From positions 1 to 28,711 of the IMG/VR virus record IMGVR_UViG_3300033156_000253: a stretch of DNA of 28,711 bases; one strand, 5' to 3'. The translations under genes and the position numbers were made by a program. The notes below the pieces were generated by a model, which was not told the origin of the DNA, searched no databases, and saw nothing but the letters and a program-made list of their open reading frames with translations. The stretch is from a virus. Below are positions 21,369-28,711 of this stretch, in pieces. Numbering within the stretch: position 1 is the first letter of the stretch; the number at the start of each line of letters is the position of its first letter.

Positions 21369-22331
21369 ATGGCATTTGTACCTGATGGACATTGTTTGTG
21401 GAAGTGCGGCGCAATACCCACGCGAGCGGGAGTTATTGTTGCTGAGACGCACGCTACCATCAACAGCGATAACGCGCATAGCGGTACGTACTGCTTGAAG
21501 GTTAGTCTTAGTGATTGGTATTATCGTCTGCTGCCCATAGCGCGCGCCGATCTATATTCATCGCAGTGGCTATATCCGGGTGAGGGCGCGCACCAAATAG
21601 CGTTTTTCGTAAATGATGTACAGATCGCATCTATTCGCCGCGAAGATGAGGACGACGTCTATTGGGATGCCTACGTTGATGATGTCAAGGTTGCCGCTGG
21701 AACTGTGGCGGCCGGTAAAGAGACATATCAGCGGCTCTCGATACACATCGTGACTGGTGCCGAGGGTTCGATCACAACTAGAGTCGACGGCATTCCCGAC
21801 ATCAGCTATAACGGCGCCGTAGGGTCTGGCAGCATCGATGAAATCGGTTTCTTCGGGAAGAGCGACATGCTCGTCGACGATTGGATTTTCGGCACCGGCG
21901 GCTGGCCTGGCGATTGCGGCGTGGAATTCATCGCTGGTAGCAGGGATGTGTCTACCGCATGGCTGCCGAGTGCGGGTAGCGATAATTATGCGCTCGTGGA
22001 TGAACGCCCCCCGAGTGACGACGACTATGTGAGCACCACGGCAGACGCGACCGACGTCTATGGTATGGCCGATTGGGACAATGACCTAGGCGCGAAAATA
22101 CCGCTCATGGTAACCGGCATTGTGCGCGTGAAAAAATCCGACGCGGGCAGCGACGACAAGATCACGCTCGGCTTCGGTGATGGCGTGAATACGGCGGACG
22201 GTAGCGCTGTCAGCGTACTAACGTCCTACGAATATCGCTGGCACAGCAGCAACGCAGCGCCAGATGGGGGCGCATGGACTGACGACGACGTGGACAATCT
22301 GCAATTGCGTGTGATTGGAGATATCGCCTAG
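21369..22331 (+). CDS. Tail protein with lectin-like domain
   Basis: A 320-residue protein with ATG 21369 (GGGGATAA upstream). Residues about 25-180 resemble a concanavalin A/LamG-type beta sandwich: NSDNAHSGTYCLKVSL, HQIAFFVNDVQIASI, YQRLSIHIVTGAEGSITTRV and IDEIGFFGKSDMLVDDWIFG. Such domains bind glycans or cell-wall polymers. The rest (about 190-320) is beta-rich with TAWLPSAGSDNYALVDERPPSDD, a stretch commonly seen in phage tail proteins of this order. It is followed by the tail-tip gene with a one-base overlap. A receptor-binding or tail-tip accessory role is likely. Confidence 0.65.
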   Translation: MAFVPDGHCLWKCGAIPTRAGVIVAETHATINSDNAHSGTYCLKVSLSDWYYRLLPIARADLYSSQWLYPGEGAHQIAFFVNDVQIASIRREDEDDVYWDAYVDDVKVAAGTVAAGKETYQRLSIHIVTGAEGSITTRVDGIPDISYNGAVGSGSIDEIGFFGKSDMLVDDWIFGTGGWPGDCGVEFIAGSRDVSTAWLPSAGSDNYALVDERPPSDDDYVSTTADATDVYGMADWDNDLGAKIPLMVTGIVRVKKSDAGSDDKITLGFGDGVNTADGSAVSVLTSYEYRWHSSNAAPDGGAWTDDDVDNLQLRVIGDIA

Positions 22332-25300
22332 TGGGCATGCTCACAGCATCACAGGCGGGCGCGATAGTCGCACACGAGCGCGCGGGTGACCAGACGCTTA
22401 CGGTGTCACAGGCGGGCGCGTCCGTATCATATGAGCGCACTGCGGACCAGGTACTGACTGTACCATTCGCGGGCGCGTTCGTGGTATGGGGCCGACCGGA
22501 CCGTGGGCCAGGGGGCGAGCCGTACGCGTATACCGGGACCGAGAGTCCGGCACGACCCGCGAGCGAACGACCGGCTAGAGCGGCAGCGGCAGCAGCAAAA
22601 CCGACTGCGGCCCCACAACCGACGGCCGCGCGGGCGACCACGTTCGTCGATTACGAGGCTATGGCCGGGTCTATATGGATTTATATTACCGATAGTGCCG
22701 GTACGAAATATGGCCCGCCGATTCTCACCGCAACGGATTGGCAGAGCACGCGACGCCTCGACCGTGCAGGTTCGTTCGCGTTTGACATGCCTGCCGGGGA
22801 TTGGCGCGCGCAGTATCTCGGCCTCAAACGAGAGGTGCACGCCTACGCGATCGTCAATGACGCGGTTACAGAGATTGGCGCGGGCATCATCGATCGCATC
22901 GAGACGATCGCCGGTGATCCGCCTATGCTACACATCTCGGGCGATGACCTGCTACGCGAACTCACCTATCGCACTGTCGCCGACCTGGAGCTATACGGCC
23001 AGACCTGGACGACGGCGGATATGGTCGGCCACTTGTACGATTCCACCAGCAACGATATGGAGGAGGCGCACGACGGCAATGTGGCCACGGCATATACGCT
23101 GAGCACCGGTCTCCACACCGACCAATATCTCTATGTCGGCAATGCGTGCAAATTCGCGGGCGTCCGATTCAATTTCGACTCATTCAACAATAATCCTAGC
23201 GTCCTCAGCTGTAAATACTATAGCGCGACTGACGGCTGGGCGGATCTTAGCATTACCGACGGGACCGATATAGGCGGGGCGACGTGGGCACAGGACGGCG
23301 ACGTAACCTGGACACGCGGCGATGTGGACGATTGGCAGGCGACGCCTCATACCGTGAACGCGGGCGGTACGGATACGACCTACAATTACTATTGGGTGCG
23401 ATTCATGGTATCGGCACAGACCGACCAACAGGATTTCGCAGAGGTCGATGTCTACGAGGATGGCCCTACGGCCACGGGCCTCGCAGATATCATGGCTCTC
23501 GCACCCGCCGGATGGACGGTGGACGATAGCGGCGATGGTTATGCCACGACGCAGAATACAGCCTATCTCGGATTCAATGGCGAGAGCGTACTAGAGGCAC
23601 TGACCATTCTGGCCGAGGCGACGGGCGAGCATTTTAGATTGGGTGCCACGGGCAAGAAAATCGAATGGTTGCAGGACGATCCGGACATGTCCGGCTCGCC
23701 GACTGATAGTGGCATTCGCGCCATTGTGCCGCCCGTTGGGTCCGCGGCAGAGGACGACGCGACGATCTGTCTCCTCCTCGATCTGCGGAAAACAGAGGAC
23801 GGCTACGAGCAGATCAGCCGCATTTATCCCTACGGCGCAGGAATCGCTTCTCGGCGGGTTACCCTCGCCAAGACAGACAAATCAGCGGCGGCCGGATACA
23901 CGCTGAACAAGGCGAGCAATTATCTCGAATATGACGCGGCTGATCCGCGCATCGACCGCGTGATGACCTGGTCCGAGATTGGCGCAGTGGACGACAACGC
24001 CACGCATGATGGCCTCGCGGCGGACCAGCTGTTTGACGTGGCCTACGATTATCTGCGCCGACGTGTAAGTGCGCAGAATGCATATAGCCTACGCGTGGCC
24101 AATCTGGGCGCAACGCTCGAGGTGGGCGAGACTATTCACGTGACCTACCACGAATATACTGACGCCTATCACGCGGTAGATATTGACGCCGACCTACTGA
24201 TCCTGGAGGTGACCAGCCGCGCTGAGAGTGACGGGTTGCATACGAGCAATCTTACCGTGTCCAGCATCGACGCCTGGCCAACATCCGAGGCCGAGTGGAT
24301 GGTTGGTGAACTCGCGAACGCGCGTCGTACGACGGGGAGCGGATCGAGCAATGCGGTAGTTTCCTCCGGCACGGTCTCCGGCGGCAGCGCAACGGCGGCG
24401 AGTTACGTTACGATTGAGAACGAGACTGTGCTGACCGGCGAACGCGCTCTGACTGCTGGCAATAATGTCACGCTCACCGACGATGGCCCGGGTAGCATTG
24501 TGACTGTAGATGTCGATACGGTGCCCAACCACGATCATACCGGCGACACGGGAGACGGCGGTACAGTACCTAGTATTGCTGTCGACATGCCACAGGTTGG
24601 GTCGCCAACCTATGAGGACCTACACGATTGGGTAGATACCACGCAATCGGCCGGTCTCATCTCAGGTGGGGCGATTACCGCGACGGCGTATGCGATTAAA
24701 GAGGCTGATGACGTTGCGGACACGTTCGTGATCGCCGGCGACGTGAGTGTCTACTTCACAGACGGCACGGGATTCGCGGTATATGGCAGCACAGGCAACG
24801 ACGGCGAATACACAGCAGTGGGGAATGCGACGTACGACGGCGGCGACGATGAAACCACGATCACCGTGGCCGATGTACCCGATGGTACCAACGATGGCAA
24901 TATCAGAGACGGCCGGATAGATGTTGCCGCTATGACCGGCATGATCAAAACCACGGACGACAGTATCGACGGCGTGACCGCGTTCGTGGATGTACCAGCG
25001 AAATCGCATATCGCGCTCACGGACGCTACCACGAATTGGGTATATGCGTCCTACGGTGGCGGTACGCCGGTGATTGAGACGACCGATACGTTCTCAGACA
25101 TAGATTTCAATACCGAGGTCATGGTCGGGCGCGTATTCCGCGAGGGAGCCGACGTGCATATCCTGGCGGCCAGCACACGCATCTCAAACGCGTTCCGACG
25201 AATCTATCAACGGATATTCGAGTTGAGAGCGGTCGAGCGCGCATCTGGCGCAATTGCCAATGACGAGGGCACGCGGCATATCTCTGTGACCGCAGGCGTA

Positions 25301-25972
25301 CTCTACTCCGGCGTCGATCGTTTCGAGACCGACGCATTCGATTCATCGGGAGCCGATCGATTCCGGTACTGGTACCACGACGGCGGGAATTGGGTGTCGA
25401 CCGACCGCGACCAGGCGCAGATCGACAATGCGCAATACGACACGGGTACGGGCCTGGCCGCGCTGGATAACAACCGTTACGGTGTCCACTGGATTTTCCT
25501 GCATAGTGATAGCCACATCGACGTGGTGTACGGGCGTGGGAGTTACAAACTGGCTGAGGCACTGGCCACGCTCGTGCCACCGGTGCCCGATATCTGCAAC
25601 GATTTCGCCACGCTAATCGCGCGCGCGATTGTGCTTAAAAACGCGACCGAGTTGACGACGATCGAGACCGCGTTTGCTGTGCCTTTCTTACCCTCTGTGG
25701 CACCCAACCACGACGATCTATCTGGCGTGACGGCCGATCAGCACCATAATAGTTACGAGATCGTCAATTCGTCCGATGAGGGCGTCTCCGTCGACGCCGA
25801 CGGCACGATTACAGCCAAACTCGGCGATGCGGCTGGCGCACAGAAATGGAGCATTACCGATAGCGGCGACGCGGAGGTAGCGAGCGTCGATAGCGACGGC
25901 GATGCGACATTTCATTCTCTGGCATTAACTGAGCCGACGTTAGCGACAATTCTGACTCTGATGAGGTGGTAG
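22331..25972 (+). CDS. Large tail-tip / receptor-binding protein
   Basis: A 1213-residue protein, the largest here. It starts at GTG 22331 (ATG 22337 is possible) and overlaps the previous gene by one base. Three 19-residue repeats (residues 4-53) precede an Ala/Pro linker (about 70-105). Residues 110-500 look like a tail hub/Tal-type region (YEQISRIYPYGAG near 495). Within it, about 226-377, lies a discoidin-like insertion with YYWVRFMVSA. The part after 700 is Thr/Gly/Asp-rich beta, with VPNHDHTGDTGDGG (about 736) and a C-terminus reading VSVDADGTITAKLGD before AQKWSITDSG. It probably contacts the host surface. No peptidase motif is evident. Confidence 0.78.
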   Translation: MGMLTASQAGAIVAHERAGDQTLTVSQAGASVSYERTADQVLTVPFAGAFVVWGRPDRGPGGEPYAYTGTESPARPASERPARAAAAAAKPTAAPQPTAARATTFVDYEAMAGSIWIYITDSAGTKYGPPILTATDWQSTRRLDRAGSFAFDMPAGDWRAQYLGLKREVHAYAIVNDAVTEIGAGIIDRIETIAGDPPMLHISGDDLLRELTYRTVADLELYGQTWTTADMVGHLYDSTSNDMEEAHDGNVATAYTLSTGLHTDQYLYVGNACKFAGVRFNFDSFNNNPSVLSCKYYSATDGWADLSITDGTDIGGATWAQDGDVTWTRGDVDDWQATPHTVNAGGTDTTYNYYWVRFMVSAQTDQQDFAEVDVYEDGPTATGLADIMALAPAGWTVDDSGDGYATTQNTAYLGFNGESVLEALTILAEATGEHFRLGATGKKIEWLQDDPDMSGSPTDSGIRAIVPPVGSAAEDDATICLLLDLRKTEDGYEQISRIYPYGAGIASRRVTLAKTDKSAAAGYTLNKASNYLEYDAADPRIDRVMTWSEIGAVDDNATHDGLAADQLFDVAYDYLRRRVSAQNAYSLRVANLGATLEVGETIHVTYHEYTDAYHAVDIDADLLILEVTSRAESDGLHTSNLTVSSIDAWPTSEAEWMVGELANARRTTGSGSSNAVVSSGTVSGGSATAASYVTIENETVLTGERALTAGNNVTLTDDGPGSIVTVDVDTVPNHDHTGDTGDGGTVPSIAVDMPQVGSPTYEDLHDWVDTTQSAGLISGGAITATAYAIKEADDVADTFVIAGDVSVYFTDGTGFAVYGSTGNDGEYTAVGNATYDGGDDETTITVADVPDGTNDGNIRDGRIDVAAMTGMIKTTDDSIDGVTAFVDVPAKSHIALTDATTNWVYASYGGGTPVIETTDTFSDIDFNTEVMVGRVFREGADVHILAASTRISNAFRRIYQRIFELRAVERASGAIANDEGTRHISVTAGVLYSGVDRFETDAFDSSGADRFRYWYHDGGNWVSTDRDQAQIDNAQYDTGTGLAALDNNRYGVHWIFLHSDSHIDVVYGRGSYKLAEALATLVPPVPDICNDFATLIARAIVLKNATELTTIETAFAVPFLPSVAPNHDDLSGVTADQHHNSYEIVNSSDEGVSVDADGTITAKLGDAAGAQKWSITDSGDAEVASVDSDGDATFHSLALTEPTLATILTLMRW
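22340..22489 (+). repeat. Three 57-bp coding repeats at the tail-tip N-terminus
   Basis: LTASQAGAIVAHERAGDQ, LTVSQAGASVSYERTADQ and LTVPFAGAFVVW start at residues 4, 23 and 42, a 19-residue period. The third copy is incomplete. Similar LTVSQAG-type short repeats occur in other phage tail proteins. Confidence 0.75.
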
Positions 25973-25973
25973 T

Positions 25974-26294
25974 ATGTCGATTTCTGGTAAACAGCTCGCA
26001 GACGGGCAACTAGCGGCTGCCGAGGCGGATATGTACACAGTGCCAGGCAGTACGCGCACATTTCTGAGCGGCATTGTCTGCAATAATACTGGTGCGGGGG
26101 ATAATACGGTGGTGCTCTATCTGACTCCATCTGGGGGTACATCACGCTGCATCGCGTACATGAGCCTGGGCACACACCAGACGATGTATTTTGACGAGCG
26201 GTTGATTTTGGATGCAGGCGACAAAATCAGGGGATACGCTACTAACGCGACTCAGGTAGACTATGTTATCTGTGGCGCAGAGGAGACGACATGA
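25974..26294 (+). CDS. Small tail / virion protein
   Basis: A 106-residue protein starting one base after the tail-tip stop. The pattern YTVPGSTRTFLSGIVCNNTGAG, then VVLYLTPSGG and LILDAGDKIRGYAT is typical of small jelly-roll-like phage proteins that often accompany tail fibres. It has two cysteines in the middle region. Its stop overlaps the next start as ATGA, and the next protein has a related layout, so they may be a pair. Function on the particle is unknown. Confidence 0.68.
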   Translation: MSISGKQLADGQLAAAEADMYTVPGSTRTFLSGIVCNNTGAGDNTVVLYLTPSGGTSRCIAYMSLGTHQTMYFDERLILDAGDKIRGYATNATQVDYVICGAEETT

Positions 26295-26698
26295 CCCAAA
26301 AACTCAGCGCAAGCGGCGGGCTCATCGTGCGGGGCGAGGACCAACTCTACTCCATCAAGGCACCCTTAGCTCAAGTTACGTCAGAGACGCTCACAGCAGC
26401 CGAAGAGTGGGTGGTAGGGGCCGCGTGTCCTGCAAACGAGCTGTGGAAGGTCACTAACATCACCCTACGTGATATGACCAGGGCTACGACGGGACACATA
26501 TATGGTGGTATCGTAGCCGGTATCGGCGTCACCCTGGGTTCTGATATACGCGATTTGCCAATAGAATCCCCAAGTCAATGGAGGGGCGAGATCTGGTTAG
26601 AAGAAGGTGACTACATACAAGGCGCGATGTTTGGGAGTCAAGCAGACGATGAGTGCTATCTGTATGTAGTCGGTCATCGCATGACATTGGAGGTTTAG
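26291..26698 (+). CDS. Small tail / virion protein, related in layout to the previous one
   Basis: A 135-residue protein whose ATG overlaps the previous stop. It shows CPANELWKVTNITLRDMT and a later GEIWLEEGDYIQGAMFG strand pair that mirrors the ILDAGDKIRGYA stretch of the preceding protein, so both probably adopt the same beta-sandwich fold. No enzymatic motif is present. It closes the tail cluster; after it come 44 bases with a tiny reading frame and then the lysin. Confidence 0.66.
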   Translation: MTQKLSASGGLIVRGEDQLYSIKAPLAQVTSETLTAAEEWVVGAACPANELWKVTNITLRDMTRATTGHIYGGIVAGIGVTLGSDIRDLPIESPSQWRGEIWLEEGDYIQGAMFGSQADDECYLYVVGHRMTLEV

Positions 26699-26704
26699 GC
26701 GAGT

Positions 26705-26746
26705 ATGACGCCACACGGCACACCTGACTGGGACTTGAAAACGTGA
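26705..26746 (+). CDS. Thirteen-residue leader reading frame or gene remnant
   Basis: ATG 26705 starts MTPHGTPDWDLKT, ending at TGA 26744-26746, which overlaps the lysin start GTG 26743 as GTGA. AGGCGAG just upstream may act as a weak ribosome-binding site. The HGTPDW string resembles the first residues of a family of phage virion proteins, so it may be a truncated relic. Equally it may be a short leader that couples translation to the lysin gene, whose own Shine-Dalgarno is weak. Confidence 0.35.
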   Translation: MTPHGTPDWDLKT

Positions 26747-28254
26747 CGATTCGTCTCCGCCCGACCATCTATGACGCACGCATCTCGCAGCGTTTCGGCG
26801 AGCATCCTGAATGGTACCCGGGCTATGACGGACACATGGGCATCGACTATGCTGCGCCAGAGGGTACCTGCATCTACGCGGCACATGCGGGCGAGTGCGT
26901 CACGAGCTACGACAGCGACGGATTCGGCTGGTACGTCATGGTGCGGGCTGCAGAATACGAAACGCTGTACGCACATCTACAGACGCCGGACGTAGCGGCA
27001 GGCGAGCGAGTCGAGGCGAGCGCACATATCGGCTACGTCGGCATGAGCGGACGCACCACGGGCGCACATCTGCATTTCGGGCTGAGACCGCTGCCAGCCG
27101 ATCGTGAGAATGGATATCGCGGTTATGTTGATCCAGAGCCGTATCTAGTAGAGGAGGAATACGTGAGCAAACTCAGTTGGCACATCCAGGACCCCTGCGT
27201 GTGGCGCTGGCCGGACTGGTTGCGAGGACATATCGTCGATAGTGGCGCGCAATGGGTGAAGGTGATGGACCCGGACCAGACGGGCAGCGACCCATTCCCG
27301 GGCGTGCGCACCATCGGTCGGCTATATTTCCATGAGGACAGCGATAAGTGGCTCATCCCCCAGGGCGCGGTTGGGGCACGGCAATACGTCGAGGCATCTC
27401 TGTCACGAATTCGTGCCGCGCAATGGGTACACGCCTGGGAGGGCCCTAATGAGCCGGATACGTCCACCCTTACAGCCGTCGAGCAATGGGCGGACTTCGA
27501 GATGGCCCGCGTACGCATCATGCACGAATATGGCTACCGCACCGTGTCAGGGCAGTTTGGCACCGGTAGACCAGAGGGTGACGAGGCGCAGGAGGAACAG
27601 GCATGGCGCATCATCGGCCCCGCTCTCGCCGAGACAGACTATCTGGGGCTGCATGAATATGGGATGCACCGCATGGCCCCGCCCGACGGCTGGCATCTAC
27701 TGCGATACCGCCGCGCTATGGGATTCCTGCATAAACATGGCTATCGCGTGCCGCCAATCCTCATCACCGAGACGGGCATCGACTATGCCGGTGGCGCAGA
27801 TACCGACGGTTGGCGTGTTGCGCTCAATGGCGACGCGGCGGAATACATGCGCCAGTTGGCCTGGTACGATAGTGAGTTAGCGCGTGACAACGAGGTACTG
27901 GCCGCAATGGTGTTCACCGCTGCGCCGCACGCCGGTCAATGGCGCTCGTTCGAGTTGACTGAGGACATTTCGGCCCTGCTGCGTGACCATATTCGAGCAC
28001 AGGTACCCGCCGAAGATCCGCCACCCGAGACGCCGCCCATTACGCTACTCTATGACGACGTGACCGACGCGCGCGAGGCGTTGGCCGATTATCCCGCCAC
28101 TATGAAATACTGCAATGCGCACGGGTATACATGGTGCAGCGAATGGCGTAGCGGCGACGGGGGCATATGCTGCCTCGCATATAACGCGGGGCGGTATATC
28201 GTGGCGAAACTCGACCCGCATACCTGGACCCTGGTGGGCGAGGGCGTGCTGTAG
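26743..28254 (+). CDS. Lysin: M23 endopeptidase plus clan GH-A-like glycoside hydrolase
   Basis: A 503-residue enzyme with GTG start. Residues about 1-135 are an M23 metallopeptidase: HMGIDY (His31, Asp35), YAHL (His78) and HLHF (His109, His111) give the zinc and catalytic residues for cutting peptide cross-links. Residues about 145-415 look like a TIM-barrel glycoside hydrolase with WEGPNEPD (acid/base Glu237) and ILITETGID (nucleophile Glu343), the two acids of clan GH-A. A Pro-rich linker (423-432) leads to an 70-residue C-terminal module (TLLYDDVTDAREALADYP...). It would degrade cell wall or surface polymer, either for lysis or from the virion. No signal peptide or holin is visible. Confidence 0.82.
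   Translation: MTIRLRPTIYDARISQRFGEHPEWYPGYDGHMGIDYAAPEGTCIYAAHAGECVTSYDSDGFGWYVMVRAAEYETLYAHLQTPDVAAGERVEASAHIGYVGMSGRTTGAHLHFGLRPLPADRENGYRGYVDPEPYLVEEEYVSKLSWHIQDPCVWRWPDWLRGHIVDSGAQWVKVMDPDQTGSDPFPGVRTIGRLYFHEDSDKWLIPQGAVGARQYVEASLSRIRAAQWVHAWEGPNEPDTSTLTAVEQWADFEMARVRIMHEYGYRTVSGQFGTGRPEGDEAQEEQAWRIIGPALAETDYLGLHEYGMHRMAPPDGWHLLRYRRAMGFLHKHGYRVPPILITETGIDYAGGADTDGWRVALNGDAAEYMRQLAWYDSELARDNEVLAAMVFTAAPHAGQWRSFELTEDISALLRDHIRAQVPAEDPPPETPPITLLYDDVTDAREALADYPATMKYCNAHGYTWCSEWRSGDGGICCLAYNAGRYIVAKLDPHTWTLVGEGVL
27163..28254 (+). CDS. Possible separate glycoside hydrolase from an internal start
   Basis: GTG 27163 is in frame with the lysin and sits five bases after GAGGAGG (27151-27157), a much better ribosome-binding site than that of the full-length start. 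It would give a 363-residue protein with the hydrolase barrel and C-terminal module but without the M23 domain. The internal site lies exactly at the domain boundary (residue 141). Whether it is used or is a relic of an old gene junction cannot be told from sequence. Confidence 0.5.
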   Translation: MSKLSWHIQDPCVWRWPDWLRGHIVDSGAQWVKVMDPDQTGSDPFPGVRTIGRLYFHEDSDKWLIPQGAVGARQYVEASLSRIRAAQWVHAWEGPNEPDTSTLTAVEQWADFEMARVRIMHEYGYRTVSGQFGTGRPEGDEAQEEQAWRIIGPALAETDYLGLHEYGMHRMAPPDGWHLLRYRRAMGFLHKHGYRVPPILITETGIDYAGGADTDGWRVALNGDAAEYMRQLAWYDSELARDNEVLAAMVFTAAPHAGQWRSFELTEDISALLRDHIRAQVPAEDPPPETPPITLLYDDVTDAREALADYPATMKYCNAHGYTWCSEWRSGDGGICCLAYNAGRYIVAKLDPHTWTLVGEGVL

Positions 28255-28711
28255 TGGCGGCACGACAACCATGGACGCCAGCAGAGGATGCGCTCCTCAT
28301 GCTGCTCGTACAAAATCAGCATCTGGACAGTGCGGAAATAGCTGCGCGGTTCGCAGAGCGCAACATTCGCCGCACGCAGAAGGCGATACAACGCAGACGC
28401 GAGCGGCTGGGCATACATGCACGGGTACAGCCGTCAGATACGCCGCGATTCGACGAACCGCTATGCGTCGAGGCTGATCGCATATTGATCATGGGAGATC
28501 CGCATGTTCCGTTCCACGACGCGGCCTGGTGCAATCGTGTGATTGATGTTGCACTGGCAGCCGGCTGCGATACCGTCTCGGTCCCCGGCGACTTGGTGGA
28601 TTTCACCGCGTTTGCAAAATGGGGCAGGCAGGAGCGCGTCGAGGCTGAAGACGAGATTCGCGCGGCACGTTCGTTCCTGCGGGCATTGGCGCGGTCGTTC
28701 AGCCGCGTGGT
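28254..28711 (+). CDS. SANT/Myb-type domain with metallophosphoesterase, 3' end outside window
   Basis: GTG 28254 overlaps the lysin stop by one base and the frame stays open to the right edge (152 codons visible). Residues 5-52 resemble a SANT/Myb-like or GcrA-type helix bundle (PWTPAEDALLMLL ... AIQRRRERLGI) with a basic second half, suggesting DNA binding. Residues from 76 begin a calcineurin-like phosphoesterase: ILIMGDPHVPFHD gives the D-x-H metal motif and VPGDLVDF the GDxxD motif; the later GNH[ED] and His motifs lie outside. It may cleave phosphodiesters in nucleic acid or nucleotides. Such phage proteins are seen in replication or late-regulatory clusters. Confidence 0.75.
   Translation, partial: MAARQPWTPAEDALLMLLVQNQHLDSAEIAARFAERNIRRTQKAIQRRRERLGIHARVQPSDTPRFDEPLCVEADRILIMGDPHVPFHDAAWCNRVIDVALAAGCDTVSVPGDLVDFTAFAKWGRQERVEAEDEIRAARSFLRALARSFSRV

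Noticed and set aside
20449-21414. A 321-codon antisense reading frame opposite the distal tail gene
   Set aside because: No start signal or domain, and it runs across the tape measure/distal-tail junction on the other strand.
1-28711. Lysogeny, toxin-antitoxin, anti-CRISPR, DGR or transposon genes
   Set aside because: No integrase, repressor, reverse transcriptase, template repeat, transposase or inverted-repeat pair was recognised anywhere in the window.

Overview
The window is a stretch of a tailed dsDNA bacteriophage genome, or a closely related prophage, with siphovirus-type morphology. A complete late (virion) operon reads rightward: terminase small and large subunits, HK97-type portal, MuF-like head protein, protease/capsid polyprotein, head-tail connectors, tail tube, frameshifted tail chaperones, tape measure, distal tail, tail tip and a lysin. 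Shine-Dalgarno sequences of the AGGAGG type, frequent ATGA/GTGA gene overlaps and an M23 peptidoglycan-peptidase domain point to a bacterial host. The sequence is moderately GC-rich by eye, with many GTG and TTG starts. Nothing identifies the host genus. No integrase, repressor, tRNA or CRISPR array is visible.

Layout. Positions 1-342 hold the 5' part of a leftward gene, read from a near-consensus sigma70 promoter (379-407, minus strand) flanked by two copies of an 8-bp repeat. From 466 everything is rightward: packaging (466-2228), portal and head-neck proteins (2232-4781), then a cassette of glycan enzymes (4794-9267) with three GT-B glycosyltransferases, one fused to a methyltransferase, and a DUF268-type methyltransferase. 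A leader with a hairpin and T-tract (9401-9454) precedes a 728-residue protease-major capsid fusion (9480-11666). Small virion proteins follow (11684-13536). A GT-A glycosyltransferase, a triple-repeat protein, a small Ig-like protein, the head-tail connector and a second GT-A enzyme occupy 13533-16759. The tail module runs 16787-26698. The right end has an M23/glycoside-hydrolase lysin (26743-28254) and the start of a SANT/Myb-metallophosphoesterase gene.

How the parts may work together. The most unusual feature is the number of sugar-transfer and methyl-transfer enzymes (five glycosyltransferase domains and two methyltransferase domains) placed inside the virion operon and translationally coupled to it. 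This suggests that a virion component is glycosylated and that the sugar may be methyl-capped. The Thr/Gly-rich repeat protein at 14131-15075, one base after a glycosyltransferase and close to a second, is a natural acceptor candidate; this is inference. Two further features concern translation: the capsid gene and the lysin gene each contain a strong in-frame internal ribosome-binding site at a domain boundary, and the tail chaperone gene carries a -1 slippery heptamer (CCCCCCA) with a hairpin six bases downstream that leads into a typical second chaperone domain.
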